Shown here: positions 1-21,500 of the stretch, in pieces | Layout: each line of letters begins with the position of its first letter | Numbering within the stretch: position 1 is the first letter of the stretch | From: Sphaeramia orbicularis | Lineage: Eukaryota > Chordata > Actinopteri > Kurtiformes > Apogonidae | Direction: 5' to 3' | Length of the DNA stretch: 64,000 nucleotides | Assembly (NCBI RefSeq): GCF_902148855.1 | Contig: NC_043969.1 | Location: 14,724,942-14,788,941 of the forward strand | Program-made: the position numbers and the translations under genes | The notes under the pieces: model-generated | Database searches by the model: none | What the model was told of the DNA's origin: nothing | The model's input: only the letters and a program-made list of their open reading frames with translations

Positions 1-1640
1 CGTTTGAGGCGAAGAGATGTGTTTTCACTCGTGCTGAAATAGGGAAGCATAACGAGAATAACTTAATTTTATAGCAAGATAAATTTTTCTCCCTTTTTTT
101 ATTGAATAAGAAGTGCGGGGAGGGAAAAAAAATCCAATGAATATCAAAGTATCTGCTCTTATTTACTTATTATTCTTTAGTTTTGGGAGCGGCATCATTT
201 AGACTTGTTTTTAACGGTGGAACAGGGCGTGAATGAAGAAATCAAAAGGTAATCACTTGGTTCTCTGCAGTGGTCTGGCTCTGAGATGTAATTACTTCAA
301 AACAGAGGGGGGCTTTGAACTGTGTATAATTAATTCAGGCAAGTAGAACCGGGGTGTCTTTATTAAGCGCTCTGTTCTTGCTTGAACAACTATCAAACAA
401 ATGTAATTTGACCTTCCCTGATAGATCCTTTGGAGGATTAAGCCATCCATGCAACTAATTCACTTTGCTCCAACAATAAGCTCACACCGCTCCGAACCCT
501 GCAAGGTTTTACTTTTCATTCCCAGAGGAAGAAACGAAACCAAAGATTGTTTGTTAAGAGGCAGGTTTCGGCTTAATATTAGTGTGTCAGCTTGCAAATA
601 AGCTCTTTTATATTTCTTGTGAAGCATTCTGAGGACAATAGTGATATTGACATATTGACGGGTGCTCTGAATGCCCTTTGGCTTGTTGTGCTGCTGTGAC
701 AATAGACACCAAGACACAGTGTCAGCGTAAATGCAGCCCAGCACAGAGGTTTTGTTTTTCAGACAAACAAAAGATCACACTGGCTCGTCAAAGGTCACAA
801 AGACTCATTTGTACCATTGTATGAAACCACTGTACCATCTTTCAGTATCCACTAAATGGAGACAAGGTTTCTATGAAGACAATCAAGTGTAATTTGATGA
901 AGATTTTGTAACAATAAATGACTGATTGGAGTTCATTTATGGTCAGTTTATTGCAGACTCTGCACCCCTGCATAATAATGTTTGACCTTGTCTCAGCTTA
1001 CTTATGTATTAAATGATTTCAGGTTGTCTTTTACTACATCTGCAGCATGTGACGTCAGGTACATGACTGAAAAACATGGCTTTTCATGCCAAGCAATGTA
1101 TTTTGGATCATGTTTCTCAAGTGATAGCATTTCCATTTTGGCTTGCATGGTGTTTTCTTATGCAGAGAATAGTTTCTCAATAGGAGGTGTGTGCATGCAG
1201 AATAACAATAATAAAACACTATAAATTTCCCGCAGAGGAGGTAGTTGTTGGTTGCAATTGCAGTCAGGCTCAAACCTGTTGGATATGTAAACACCTTTAA
1301 AAGAGATGTATGCCGAGATAAGGTTAAGCCTGTTTGCTAAGATTGAAATCTGTGTAATGAACACATAACATTTATTACATTACAGAAACACAGGAATACA
1401 TGCAACAAATGTCAACCAGAGTTGAAGGTGCGACCCACAGTAACGACCCTCAACCACTCAGCTCAAAGATAAGAACTTTTACTAATGTCATTGGTCACTT
1501 TGTTGACACAGCTGTAAATACCCGTGGGTGATATCTGGTGTTCAACTACCCATTAAAGGGTCAACGCAGAGCAGAGGTTACGTTTCTGCACATTCCAGCA
1601 CCAAGTAGGTAGAAACACATTGTCTGTCTTAAGTGCAGTA
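1..1640. other. Intergenic, no gene recognised
   Basis: AT-rich sequence with short random reading frames on both strands. None shows splice-bounded exons, domain motifs or biased composition. No repeat family was recognised with confidence. Confidence 0.5.
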
Positions 1641-2680
1641 CACTGTAAGACCGGATAAGTTGAGTTTAGTTAAAAAAAAAATGAGTAAACCGGTTGCCTT
1701 AAAAAATTTAAGTAATGAGTAATGAAAACTTGAGTGTATTAAACTTAAATGCTTGATTTGAATGGAATTGCTATTTTAAGTACAACATACTAAATGCCAA
1801 GTTAATTTAACTTAAAATTTGTTGCAATGCCAATTGCTTTGTATAATCATTAGACTGAATATCATCAGTTCATTGGACTCAATTCCAGGTTGATTGAAAT
1901 TAAAATCTTTTGCAATGTAAATTGCTTTAAGAAATTATTCAACTTAATATATTGTTACGTGGATGGGAATTAGGCAGGAAGATAACTCAGTGTATTTTGC
2001 CAGTGCCAGAAATGCTTATAATTTGACAAGGTAAGAGGGCTGTTCAATAAGTTCATGGCCTCACCCAGAAATACTGGTTGTTATAATACAGGATGTTACA
2101 TTCTTTTGTGATGGGATAGTGATGCTTGAACATCGATGGACCAAGTGCATTGCTGTAAATGGAGATTATGTTGAAAAATAAAATATAAATTATCAGTCTG
2201 TGTTGTTCTGTTCTAGGTGAGGCCATGAACTCATTGAACAGCCCTCGAATAAAGATTTACTTGGAACAAGAACAAGAATCGATAAACAGGAAACTGATTG
2301 TTCTGCCTATGGCTCTGAATCATGGTGCAGCTCTACAAAAATACAAAAACAAACACAAAAAGGCCAATAAACATTGCCATACATACATTAAGTCCAAATT
2401 AACACTAACACCACAACCCCGCTGAACCCCTGCACAGAAAAAGAACACATTTTCAACAACATGCCCAATACCCACAATGCAATGCAGAGATAAAAAGGTG
2501 TGGTTATAACTAAAACTTAGTGATTTAAATCCATTCAGCTTAAACTTTTCCATACTTTCGACTATGTCTACAAATTAGTAGAATATACTTAACATTTTAT
2601 AGTAATGTAATGAAACTTAAATCATTTAAGTACATTGTAATTAAAGCATTTTAGTAAATACAAAGCCCAGGCTTACAGTG
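1641..2680. mobile_element. 1.04 kb inverted-repeat DNA element, CACTGTAAG family, copy 1
   Basis: The ends are CACTGTAAG and CTTACAGTG. A second copy with the same internal sequence lies at 24333-25898, and both share a block around GGTGCAGCTCTACAAAAATA. No transposase is visible, so it is non-autonomous; the superfamily is not assigned. This copy carries a nested mariner-type MITE at about 2034-2249. Confidence 0.7.
2034..2249. mobile_element. Mariner-type MITE nested in the 1641 element
   Basis: About 30 bp inverted ends (GAGGGCTGTTCAATAAGTT and its complement near 2225-2246), with TA at both borders. The related element at 24333 lacks this insert (AAAGTATAAAGATTT), which gives an empty-site control. 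Confidence 0.65.
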
Positions 2681-4850
2681 TATAAACACCATGACTTCAA
2701 ACTGTTTTTATTCTTTACGTGGAAAAAGAAGAACAGCAGTGGGTAAACAAGACAAGAAGGCCAGCGGTGCACAAAATGTACCAGAAAGTAAACATCAGCA
2801 AGCGTAACGCAACATAAGCTGGTCAAAATCACACAGGGACGCAGCAAACACTGCCTGAAGCTGCAGCTACAAACACAGTCATAAAAATTACATCCTTTGC
2901 AGTGTGGACTTGAATAAATGTTACTGATGTGCACTTTTATATGCATGACGCAGGTATTAGCAACAAATAGTCCCTTAGATTTCATAATTTCAAGAGCTAC
3001 GACAGGAAATTAAAACCAGTCTTTGTTGTTATTTCAATGAATCAGTGTTGCTCACTTATAAAGCGTATGAACAGCTCAGTATTGCATCACTCCTCTCATA
3101 CCGGTGGTCTGAGGAGGGAGTTTCCCAGAGGAGCAGGGATATATCCTGAGCCCGCTGCCCTCTCGTCATTCTCCTCCATCTGGTTTCAATCAGGGCCTGC
3201 ACTCTGTATAGGTTTTCACCAAAGATACCACCTTTATTTTTTTTTTTTCCTCCCTATTTTTTTTTTTTTTTTTTTTTTTCCCTTGACCTCCTTTGGCTCT
3301 CTGTATCCATGCTCTACATTTTTAATAACTGAAGCAGGTTTGACAAAATGCTCCATAGCAGAGGCATCAAAACAAAGTCAGGGTGAAAATAAAAATAAAG
3401 CAAAGTGCCAGACAGTCAGAAGGACCAAAAGGGTTCCCATTTCTGATTCTCGTCGTGCTAAAGCTCAGCGGCCAAACATTGATCTGTTCCTGCATAAACA
3501 CACCATGACTCCATGACCTGAACTCGCAGGCAGAGGAGATGATTAAAGTAAAAATTTGTGATCTTTCCATTTTTGGTCCAAATTCACTGCTGCATTTTAA
3601 AATGAGATGAAATGGTCAGATATGGTACTGACTTTTGACTGGGGCAGCAACAAGGAGAGCTGATTGGGACTTGAATGAGATTAGAAATGACACTTACATG
3701 ACCTCCAAATCCACACAGGCTAAAACGGAATTAATATGTTATGTTTCTGAGCTTTAGTGCGCTGCAAAAGTAAGAGGTCAAAAGAATACAGACATGAGAG
3801 TCTTTTCCTCTTTTGTATAAAAAGAAGAAAGAATAGATGATCATAAAAATAAATAAATACGTAAACTGCTTTTTAACGGCTTCTTTTTTCATCTTTCATC
3901 TTTCTTCTTTTACCATTACAGGTAAAGTCGCAGGAAAAAGTGTAGATTTTAGACCATTTTCAACAGAGTCAGTCTGGAGTCAGCTCAACAGTATCAGCCT
4001 CATGGACAACAATGGTCCCTCTTGTTTTCTTCTAATGTCTGTCTTTCATCTTTTTTTTCCCTCTCTACATGCAACATTACAATTCAAACTCAGATGATGA
4101 AAAGAAACAACAACATCACCAAAAGGTACAGTATAATTTCTGACATGCAAATATTTGGGGGTAATGTCAGTTTAATGAATAATGTTAATGCAAAAAAAAA
4201 GCAGCTTAGTTTGAGATAGACTGTAAATGTGGATGGAAGCTGTAGCTTAGACTCACAAGACCCAAAAATCAGTGATGACGAGGTTAGTAAGAAGGTTTGT
4301 ACCTCAGACATGAGCAAATGAGGTGACTGCTTCACTGCACTGTAATTATATCCACATGATTGGGCCTGTGGATTATGCTGCTTGGCTCAAGCTACACTCT
4401 TTCCAAAACTTAAGTGAGAGATACTCCTATGACCTTTTAAAGCCGACCTTCTCACAGTAAACAAATTCTTAAATATTATAAAACATCCCACGTATTCTTA
4501 TACTTTCCTTAGAATAGTAGACTCACTAGGTTGGTTGGAGGATGAGGATGTGTGTAATGGGTGTTATTGATATTACTGTTAGTGTTTAGTCTCTGTGATT
4601 CCTTTTTTGTTCACTTTCACCCCAAAAAACACTGAAATGTTAACAGTAATGAAGTCATGTCAGTATCAGTTATCCTGGTTAAGTCACGTGCTTATTTTGT
4701 TGGTAAGACTGCTCTCTAGTGGAAAGAATAGGTAACTACAAGACAGTCTGCAGCAATAAAACTGGAAGACACACTGGTCTACAAGGAAAATGCTTCCAGA
4801 ATAAAAGTAATGAAATTTTACCACATGAGAATCACTGATAAAGAAAAATT
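2681..4850. other. Intergenic, no gene recognised
   Basis: Contains a long pyrimidine/T tract at about 3236-3285. Frames across it (3037-3516 and others) are low-complexity. Nothing else is recognisable. Confidence 0.45.
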
Positions 4851-5765
4851 GGTAACGCTTTACTTGAAGGTCTAGTTTATAATGCATTAAGTGCACATTC
4901 ATTGGACATTATAATGCATTTATAAAGCATTATGAAAGTCATCACAACAGTTTATGATCATGTACAACAACTTATACCAAGGTTAAAAAAGTATTATAAG
5001 TGTAGGCATATGTATTATAAATTCAGCTTTTATAATGTTTTATACATCCATACCAAAGCAGTGAGAAGGAATTTATTTTTTTTAATGTGGGGAACTTTTG
5101 TTAGCTTTTGTCACTGGTCCCTATATCCATCTATTTTAGGGATTTCATATTTATTTAAAAAAAAAAAAAGTATGTGTTTGAATTAACAAAAATTTAGAGC
5201 TGCCACATTATTTTTCATTTATGTACAAAGCAACATGTAACACTTTTATTTACTGTCTCTGTTCTTTCAATGTTTTGTTTTTGCAAAATAAAGCATTATT
5301 CAGAACACTTTGATATATAATTTTTGACTTACACTTTACTTAGAGCCAGCAGATACTGCTCATACGTCATCATACTTGTGTTATAATATCATCAGTCATA
5401 CTGTAACTCATTATTGATGTTTATAAGGCATTATTCAGTTTCAGAAACTACATGTCACAGCAGTTGTCTGTGTCTTTATAACTGGCCAGAGTTATGATGG
5501 TTAGAATGTGTTATGTAACCCAGGACTGGAGATTCTTCCTACAAACACTGTTGTCACTTTGGTATGGAGGTATAAAACATTATGAAAGCTGAATTGATAA
5601 TATATTATGCCTACACTTCTAATACTTTATTAACCGTGGTATAAGTTGTTGTACATGATCATAAACTGTTGTAATGACTTCTATAATGTATCATAAATGC
5701 ATTATAATGTCTTATGAATGTGCGCTTAATGCATTATAAACTAGACCTTCAAGTAAAGTGTTACC
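4851..5765. mobile_element. Long-TIR MITE (GGTAACRCTTTACTTGAAGG family)
   Basis: Begins GGTAACGCTTTACTTGAAGG and ends with the complement (CAAGTAAAGTGTTACC). The arms, about 4851-5060 and 5550-5765, are over 200 bp and largely complementary. The centre holds no transposase. A foldback, non-autonomous DNA element of a type widespread in fish. Confidence 0.75.
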
Positions 5766-6166
5766 AAAAAATTAAGTAAAAAAATGCTGGTTGGCTGAAC
5801 TTTCCAAGATACAGCCTTGGGTCAAAATGTGAAATTCAAGAATTAACGAGAGAATGGGTTTGACTCAAAAGGAATATTTGTCTCAGAGCTACAAGATCTA
5901 CTTCAAAACACTGTCTGCACATTAGAATACATTCACTTTACAGGTTCTATTTAGTGGAAGATTTATGAAACTATTATATAAATGTACATAAACCAATATA
6001 TATGTGTAATAACACTTAATCATATACCTTGAAAACATCAGCAAACCGGCACTTTTGTCTTTTATTTTCCAATTAATCTTATTAAAATACGTAACATTTA
6101 GCACATTTAATCTCTGAAGCAAATCATTTCTAAAAAATTGTAGACCAGTGTAGTCTGTCTTAAATA
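5766..6166. other. Intergenic, no gene recognised
   Basis: AT-rich spacer between two mobile elements; nothing recognised. Confidence 0.4.
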
Positions 6167-7614
6167 CAGCTCTGGAAAAAATGAAGAAACCACTGCAATT
6201 TCCTCTGAGATCAACATGTCTGCATGTATGACAGCCATTCCATTCCTGTGTCTGTTGAATTCTGACACAAACGCACCTTATTCTACTTAATAAACACCTG
6301 ATCCATGTCTTATTTAAGAAGGAGAAGTATAAAAACCACTACTGTGGCTATTACTATCTTCTTACAATAGACAAAAACAGTGCTATTAACAAGGTTATAA
6401 TGGTTTTGGATTTTTCATTATATTTAGTTTTATTTAGTTTGGACTTTTTTTTCTTTAATTCAGTTAGTTTTGATTAGTTTTTAGAGCAGATTTGCTAGTT
6501 TTTATTAGCTTTCGTTATTTTCTAAATGCTTGAGTTTTTTTTATATCTTTCATCTTCTTCGCTGTCCTATTTAAATAAATCCCGTACAGGACTCTGCTGC
6601 TTTCTCCCACCTTTAGTCTCCATGTTTCCAGGTAGAGTGGGGACCAGAAGACGACTGTAAACCACGTGACAGGCCATTAAATATCATATGGTGCCACCAG
6701 CTAAAATTGCTTGAGGGAAATAAATCGCTTTCGTATCAATCTGACATTGACAAAGACGAAAACGAAAGGAATTTTATCCATAATTTTTATACGTTTTAGT
6801 TAGTTTTGTAAGCACACAATACAGAATTCAGTTAGTTATCATTTTTTTCTTTGAATTATAGTTTTTATTTATTTCAGTTGATGAAAATGTTTTTACATTT
6901 CTAGTTTTCGACATTTTGTTAGTTTTCGTTAATGATAATAATCTTGGCTCTTAGTACTGCAAAAGTAATTGGAATAAAAAAATAACTATTGAAAACTATT
7001 TGACTTCTGCTCTGACAGTGTTCCTAAACTCTGAGGACTATTTTTTCTATCAAGACAATGCTCCTGGACTCAGCTAGGTCAATAAAAGTGTGGATGACGG
7101 ACCACCAGATGAAGACCCTGTCATGGCCAGAACAATGTCCAGACCTGAACCCACTTTGAAAACTTCTGGAGGAACATGGATGGTCACAAGCCATCGAACA
7201 TTACTGAGCTTCTTGAATTTCTATGCCAGGAGCTGCATAAAGTCATCCAACAGCAATGGTGGAGAGACAAGACACGTGAAAGCTGTCATTGAAAATCAGG
7301 GTTATTCCACCAAATACTGTCGTCCGAACTCTTCCCAAGTTAAAACATTAGTATTGTGTTGTTTAGAAATTAATATGAACTGGTTTTCTTTGCTTTATTT
7401 GAGGTCTGAAAACACTGCATCTTTTTGTTATTTTGACCATATGTCATGTTCTGCAAAAACACGCTCTAAATAACAATACTTTTATTTGGAATTTGGGAGA
7501 AATGTAGTCGTTTGTTTAGAGAATAAACAAAAATGTTCACTTTACTCAAACACATGGTAAAATCAGAGAAAGTGATCATTTTGCAGTGGTCTCTTATTTT
7601 TTTTTCCAGAGCTC
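6167..7614 (+). mobile_element. Tc1/mariner-like transposon relic
   Basis: Terminal inverted repeats CAGCTCTGGAAAAA (left) and its near-complement at 7600-7614, flanked by TA, are typical Tc1-like ends. Around 7095-7180 a degraded transposase C-terminus reads WPEQCPDLNP, the Tc1 catalytic-domain motif, then meets a stop (PL-TGA); the rest of the frame is shifted. The left half is interrupted by another element at about 6389-6946. Inactive. Confidence 0.75.
6389..6946. mobile_element. TTAGTTTT-rich MITE nested in the Tc1-like relic
   Basis: The ends AAGGTTATAATGG and the complement of GATAATAATCTT are inverted, and the arms are built of repeated TTAGTTTT/GTTTTCGTTA motifs. It interrupts the Tc1-like element, so it is younger than that insertion. 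Confidence 0.55.
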
Positions 7615-7619
7615 TATTT

Positions 7620-8265
7620 ATGAATGTAAGTGACTACTCTTTTTCTCATTCTTAGCAGCTTTCCTACTAATAGAATGATAGTTTATTGTATTATATGTGT
7701 AAATTTTGACTTGTAACTCTTTATTTTAGGACAAAAATCAACAAAACACAAGATATAGTGAAGCAGTGGATGGAAGTTTTTTTTAATACATCAAAAGTGA
7801 CAACACAGACCAGATAAATCCACTGAAAATGTGTTTCAGGGCTAAGATGACATCTGACAGACAGCAGCAGCCTGTTAACAACTATGATTAAAGTAAATGT
7901 CAGGGTGACTCCATCTTTTACAAAACCAAACCGTAAAAGCTTCCTCTCTTTACTGCTTGAATTCCCAAAGCATACAAAAGTCTATTGAGAAATGAGAGAT
8001 TATTAAAGAGCAAAATGTTTTGTTTTTTTTTCCTCAGTGTCACAAGTAGTCAGATAATTAGTTCACAGCAGAAGCCGGCTGCTACAGGCAAGGAACATGA
8101 CATTCTAAGGACCTCAGTGTCCTCAGAGAAATATTAATAAATACTAAAAACATCAGACATTTTTTGTGTCTGACATATAATTACATGCTCTCCATGTGTC
8201 CAGCACCAGTAATAAAATAAAAACATTTGTATAAGTTTAACGTGACATGATGTCAGATGAGCTCC
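7620..8265 (-). other. Probable mmp13 3' UTR and downstream spacer
   Basis: No coding signal was found. This follows the mmp13 stop codon on the minus strand and runs to the Tc1-like relic. A variant polyadenylation signal (ATTAAA, minus strand, 7787-7782) would give a 3' UTR of roughly 0.5 kb, but no canonical AATAAA is convincing. Confidence 0.4.
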
Positions 8266-16315
<8,050 letters not shown>

Positions 16316-16371
16316 TGTAGTTGTCTCTGTGTTGTTCAAAGCCCTCATTGGGGTCAAGAAGCTCTGAAGGG

Positions 16372-16449
16372 TATTTATAGTGTTCTGGGTCCAGTTTTTT
16401 CAAAGGGTCTCAGTGATTCATGTAAAAGCACCTAGTGTAGCCACTTCCT
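16372..16449 (-). promoter_or_regulatory. mmp13 core promoter: TATA box, AP-1-like and PEA3/ETS sites
   Basis: On the minus strand TATAAATA lies at 16379-16372, 57 bp upstream of the ATG, which places the start site about 30 bp before the ATG. Further upstream are TGAATCA (16420-16414), one base from a consensus AP-1 site, and AGGAAGTG (16449-16442), an ETS/PEA3 match. The order PEA3, AP-1, TATA is the classic inducible collagenase promoter layout. The sites are seen; their use is inferred. Confidence 0.55.
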
Positions 16450-17488
16450 CCTCTGCCTGACAAAAATGTGCTGGTATCTGTAAAACTAGCCTGACTGTGG
16501 TTTGAGTGTACCACTTTGAACTCATCTAAAATGCTCTGACAAAACATTTCCCATGCCAAAATGCAATGACTTAAGGTGTTTTCATGTAACGTCCATGAGG
16601 TAAACTTATGAACTCTTCAAACAACAAAACAAATAGGTGTCTTGGTTTTATTTTGCTGACATTTGCATTTTTCTTTGGGAAAAAACATTTTAGATGAAAG
16701 AAATCCAACTTGTCCCGACAGGATGGTGATGACTTTGCATATTCTTCATCAGGTCACGATAAAAAAAAAAAAAAAAAAAAAATTGGAACTAATTTCACGT
16801 TGGTGCTTGTCTCATGATAGTCATTCAGTGTTGTGTTATTTTAGGTGAAGACGTTTCCAGATAAGTGACTAATGTACATAAGACTCAGATCGAGAATGAT
16901 GAGAACATAGGATTTAATAGAACAGACATTTCATATATTGAAACACAAACCTGGTTCTTTGTTGTCTGCAGGGTTAGCATATGGCAGTAATTAAAATCTG
17001 TTGTTCCTGATTTTGTGTTTTTTCCCCAGTGTGGCGATGTGTGACTCACTCAGCTGGATTACATGAAGCCAGATCAAATACGTAAATGATTCTTTGCTCA
17101 ATGTTTGTGAAACATTGCAAAATGACAGGATTCCTGACCTACAACGGCAACAACAGCATTAAATCTGAATAATTACTTATTAAAAAAGAGGCTGCATAGT
17201 ATGAACAGCCATACACTGTTTCCCATAAAGTGGGAATAATTTCATTTTCAGACACATTCCTCTTTTTATTCCTATTTATGCACATCATTAAATATTTAAT
17301 CAGGTACAATGATTATATACTGAGTCCCAGTTACACTTTATCAATCAGGAATAAATCACATTGTCACAATCATTTGATGAGAATATGCAAAAATATTTGA
17401 ATTCCAACTTTATGAGCAACAGTGTACATCAAACACTACACACAATATAATGTGTACACTGTTACATTTAGTATTTAGCTGAAATATG
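16450..17488. other. Spacer upstream of mmp13, no gene recognised
   Basis: AT-rich; a poly-A tract lies at about 16761-16782. Nothing coding is seen. Confidence 0.45.
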
Positions 17489-17496
17489 CTCTAGAG

Positions 17497-18179
17497 TAGG
17501 GGTGTCAAACTCATTTTAGTTCAGGGGCCACATTCAGCTAAATTTGATCTGAAGTGGGCCAAACTAGCAAAATAATAACATAATAATATATAAATAATGT
17601 CAACTCCAAACTTTTCTCTGTATTTTACAGTGAAAAAAGTCAAATTAAACAATGAAAATGTTTACATCTACAAACTGTCCTTTCAAACAATGTGAATAAC
17701 TTAACCAAACTGAAAGAATAAGTGTAATTTTAACAATATTCTGCTTCAGTTTATCATTTACACATGTACATTATAATGTACAGATCACAGTGGATCTACA
17801 AATACACAAAACATTTAGTATCAGGCAGAATATTGTTTAAAATTGCACTTATTTTTCTTAAGACATTTTAGGTTCTTCACATTTGTTCAGATGATTCACA
17901 TTTTTTGTGAAATTATACTTTGTTTTAGTGTAAATACATGAAAATATTTACATTTACAAAGAGAAAAATGTGGAGTTGTGAGTTTTTATAGATTATTATG
18001 ATCATATTTTACTGGTCTGGCCCACTGGAGACTGAAGTGGTCTGCATGTGGAACCTGAACTAAAATGATTATAAATTTCTTATTATCTATTTTTGCATTT
18101 CACAAATTCATCCCAAGGGCCAGACTGGACCTGTTGGTGAGCCAAATTTGGCCCCCGGTCTGCATGTTTGACACCTGTG
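17497..18179. mobile_element. hAT-type MITE (GGGGTGTCAAAC family), copy 1
   Basis: Inverted ends GGGGTGTCAAAC and GTTTGACACC with an exact 8-bp target duplication CTCTAGAG (17489-17496 and 18180-18187). 683 bp, no transposase. Same family as 28040, 29992 and 31883. Confidence 0.85.
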
Positions 18180-18219
18180 CTCTAGAGGTATTCTAAAAGA
18201 TAAGTCATCTCATTTTCAC

Positions 18220-18400
18220 AAAATTCAATTCAATTCAATTCAATCCAATCCAATCCAATTTTATTCACACCATAAATCACAATATATGATTATCTTACGG
18301 CACAAATTCAGGGCCTTTAAAACAGTCATATTAGTATGTGCCAGTTGATATTGCATTACATTTAACCAGTAACAAGCTGGTTTCCTTATTTTAAGAGTTT
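18220..18400 (-). repeat. TCAAT/CCAAT tandem with LINE-like tail
   Basis: Repeated TTCAA and TCCAA units followed by TTTTATTCACACCATAAATC. The layout is that of a reversed fish LINE or SINE 3' tail. Confidence 0.45.
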
Positions 18401-18439
18401 ATTTAGACCACATCTCAATTTAAGAATATTAAAGCAGTG

Positions 18440-18964
18440 TTAACCCATAAAGGCCCAGTGCTACTTTTGTGTCAGTTCCCAAATGGAATTTTCTCTATAT
18501 CTAACTTTTCTTAAGTGATTTTTCACCATTTATTATAATATTATCCTCTTTATTTTGTATTTTATCAGTATAAATCAGTCATGGTCCTGTATGTTCATAA
18601 AAGCTCAGATTAAAGTTGAGGTCTATTATATCAAAAACAGAGAAAACTGCCCAAAATTTAGTTTTTCAGTAAAATATATCATTAACTGAATATAAACCCA
18701 GTGTATCCATCCACTGTCATTGGTCCAACTCCATGGGTTTTACTGGTGAATTAATGTTGTAGAAGATGACGGTGTTTCCACGTTCACTACGGAGCCTCTG
18801 AACATCCAAATGGGTCATATCTGATGACCATGAAAAGACGACAAACTGCATTTTACACCAACTATTTACATGTATTGATAGGATTAGTGGATCAGCAGGT
18901 ATTAAACATTTCCATCAGTGGATGCTTTTGGTCAGTGATGGACGTTTGGGTCTTTATGGGTTAA
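18440..18964 (-). mobile_element. TTAA-flanked MITE (CCCATAAAGACCCA family), inverted copy
   Basis: Reverse-complement of the 15339 copy, with TTAA at both ends. The 145 bp to its right (18965-19108) are the complement of sequence left of the 15339 copy, so the two form an inverted duplication larger than the MITE. Confidence 0.75.
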
Positions 18965-19108
18965 ATCACTGTTTTTGTTGCTTGTACAAAGCACAAATTT
19001 CTTAAAACGTAGTCTTTTGTCTAATTTTATAGTCTATCAGTGGCTTGACTTTAATTATAATTTTAAGAAACCCCTTTGGCATGTTTTGGCATATTACATA
19101 ATTACATT

Positions 19109-21058
19109 TTGCTTATATTGAAGAACATTAGTTGTTTTTCTTTTAAGGCTGTGCAGCACATAACCTGCATTTTTTCATGTTTCAGATAACAGCTGTCCTC
19201 AGAACACAATGGGGGTGTCTTTCAGGCCGTGAGCAGACAACAGCTGTGGTACGTGGAGCCGAGGCAGGTAAAGACATGCTGCCTATTACTGTATTTTAAC
19301 CTGTGTGTCTCTGTGTGAAGGCTGAGGTGTGTAATTATAATGTCCTGCCACAACAATGGAATTCTTTCAGTCAATATGAGTGGACCACCAGTTACATTAT
19401 ATTTGGTTTAATTTAACTTTTCCATCTAACTGTTTATATGATGCAAATTAAACATTTGACTGAGTCAGGCTTTCTGTATCTAAACGTCAGTGTTAACATT
19501 ATGTTACACAATGAGTTTCAGTTGTCATCAACCTACTCTGGAAGATTTCTCATTATGACAAATGGCAGAGTTTGAAGGTTTTTATATCAAAACAGAGAAA
19601 AACAAATATATTCCAAAGCATTGAAGGAGTCAGTAGTATTTAAAGGAGCAGGTGAAAGGTTCTGAAAACATGATTTATCTTCTCTTATGTTACAAATACA
19701 CCCGTGTATAAATAATAGTATGTTTCTAATAGTAACTGTATGTTCTAAATTAACATTTTGACGGGAAGGATAACATGCAAACGTCACAGAGGAAAAATTA
19801 GGTCAGTTCATCTGCATCCTGTTAGTAAAGTAATGTGTAATGGAGTAAACACTGATCTGGAAGACTTCAGCATCCTATGTGTGGACACAAATATTTTTGG
19901 AGTACGGTCACTGTGTAGACAGTGGTGAGCAGAGTGCGTCTGACTCATGTCGGGGGAAGTTGGCTGTTAGGGGGATTTTTGCGGTTATTTTAAAATGGTC
20001 ACCAACGAAAACATCCAAACAAAATATAGAAACACAGTCCCTTCTGATCTGGGTTGTGACCCTATAGTTTTATTAAACATTATCAACACTCATTAATGAT
20101 ATCTGACAGATTGCTTAACACCATATGTCTTGTTTTTCTTATGTTATAAAAAAAAAATTGAATCCTTCATCATTCTCCATTTACCATTTAAGCAGATTTC
20201 TGGTATGTTGTTGCCATTCTCCTCTGACATCTGGTTCTGGTTTGATGATAGATCAGCAGTTTGGTGAAGTTTAACCCTATTTTTAACCAGTGCAGCTGTG
20301 TAGGGTTGACTTTACACAATTGACATATGCTTATTTATCAATGATATACAGCTCTGTCATATCATATTTAGACATGAAACATATAAAGAAAATGTCTGGC
20401 ATTGGGTGTGATAAAAATGAATCACACCTTGTTTTCGTCAGAAAAGAGTACTGGAAAAACACCTTTCAAAATATTCCTCTCTCTTCAGATAAATCTAAAA
20501 TTAAAAATACCTTGTTGTCATTGTAGGTGTTGTATCTTTGCCCAAGAAGTCCCCATTTGAGGGAATGAGACAGAAATGATGAGTCATTTCATGAACTGGA
20601 AGGTGTTGCTACATTCACTGAGTAAGTGGGTAACATCATTAACAACATCACCTGGAATAAATAGTGCATCATCATGTTTCATATTAAAAAATATAAATAA
20701 ATAAATAATTAAAAACAAATAGTTGTAAGATAGATATATACTGTATGTAAAAACATAATTAGTTCAGATCTGTTTTTTGCATCATAAAATGAATACATGA
20801 CTGAAAATGATCGATTGTCTGACTATGAAAACAAGACTGACTGATGATGTTTTGGGAGGATAAAGGTCTGCATTAATGCAGACATCCCACATAGATATCC
20901 AACCATGAATATGATCAAATAATGACAATGATAAACTTTGTTTTGAACATAAGTAGGAGTAAAACACAACTGTGAACAAAACGCAAAGAAAACACAAATC
21001 AAACAGAACACTCCAGCATATAGAAGGCAACAAGCCAACAACCAAAAAAAAAACAAAA
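19109..21058. other. Intergenic, no gene recognised
   Basis: No splice-bounded exon, RNA gene or named repeat was recognised. The frames at 19587-19787, 19879-20067 and 20290-20526 have no supporting motif. Confidence 0.4.
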
Positions 21059-21500
21059 ACAAGAAGCACTCAGAGAGCGCAGACCTCCGCCAAGGCAGAT
21101 CAGTGCCCCCCGCCCCCCAATGTCTGTATGTCTGTCTGTCTGTCTGTCTGTCTGTCCGTGTGCAAGATAACTCAAAAAGTTATGGACGGATTTAGATGAA
21201 AATTTCAGGAAATGTTGATACTGGCACAAGGAACAAATTATTAAATTTTGGTGGTGATTGAGGGTGGGGGGGTCACTGATCTGCCTGGGCAGTGGTCTGC
21301 GCTCTCTTTTGTAGAAAAGCACTCATAAAGTGCAGACCTCCCCCCAGGCAAATCAGGCCTGTTCCTTGTGCCAGTATCAACATTTCCTGAAATTTTCATC
21401 CAAATCCGTCCATAACTTTTTGAGTTATCTTGCACACAGACAGACAGACAGACAAACAAACACTGATAAAAACATAACCTCCTTGGTGGAGGTACTAACA
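21059..21500. mobile_element. Foldback repeat (GCACTCAGAGAGCGCAGACC family) with TGTC microsatellite
   Basis: Two arms in opposite orientation (about 21060-21320 and 21300-21500) share GTTATGGACGGATTT and its complement, and GCAGACCTCC blocks; TGTC tandems lie at 21121-21158. The same body occurs in the mmp20 intron at 38940-39100. Confidence 0.6.

Noticed and set aside
460-744. 94-codon minus-strand frame
   Set aside because: No domain, no flanking splice sites, no partner exons; composition like the surrounding AT-rich DNA.
3037-3516. 159-codon plus-strand frame
   Set aside because: Runs through a long T tract that encodes polyphenylalanine; low complexity and no family motif.
7090-7473. 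127-codon plus-strand frame
   Set aside because: Lies inside the Tc1-like relic in a shifted frame of the decayed transposase; not a host gene.
21121-21158. Short tandem units suggesting a CRISPR-like array
   Set aside because: Simple TGTC microsatellite in a vertebrate repeat; no spacer structure.
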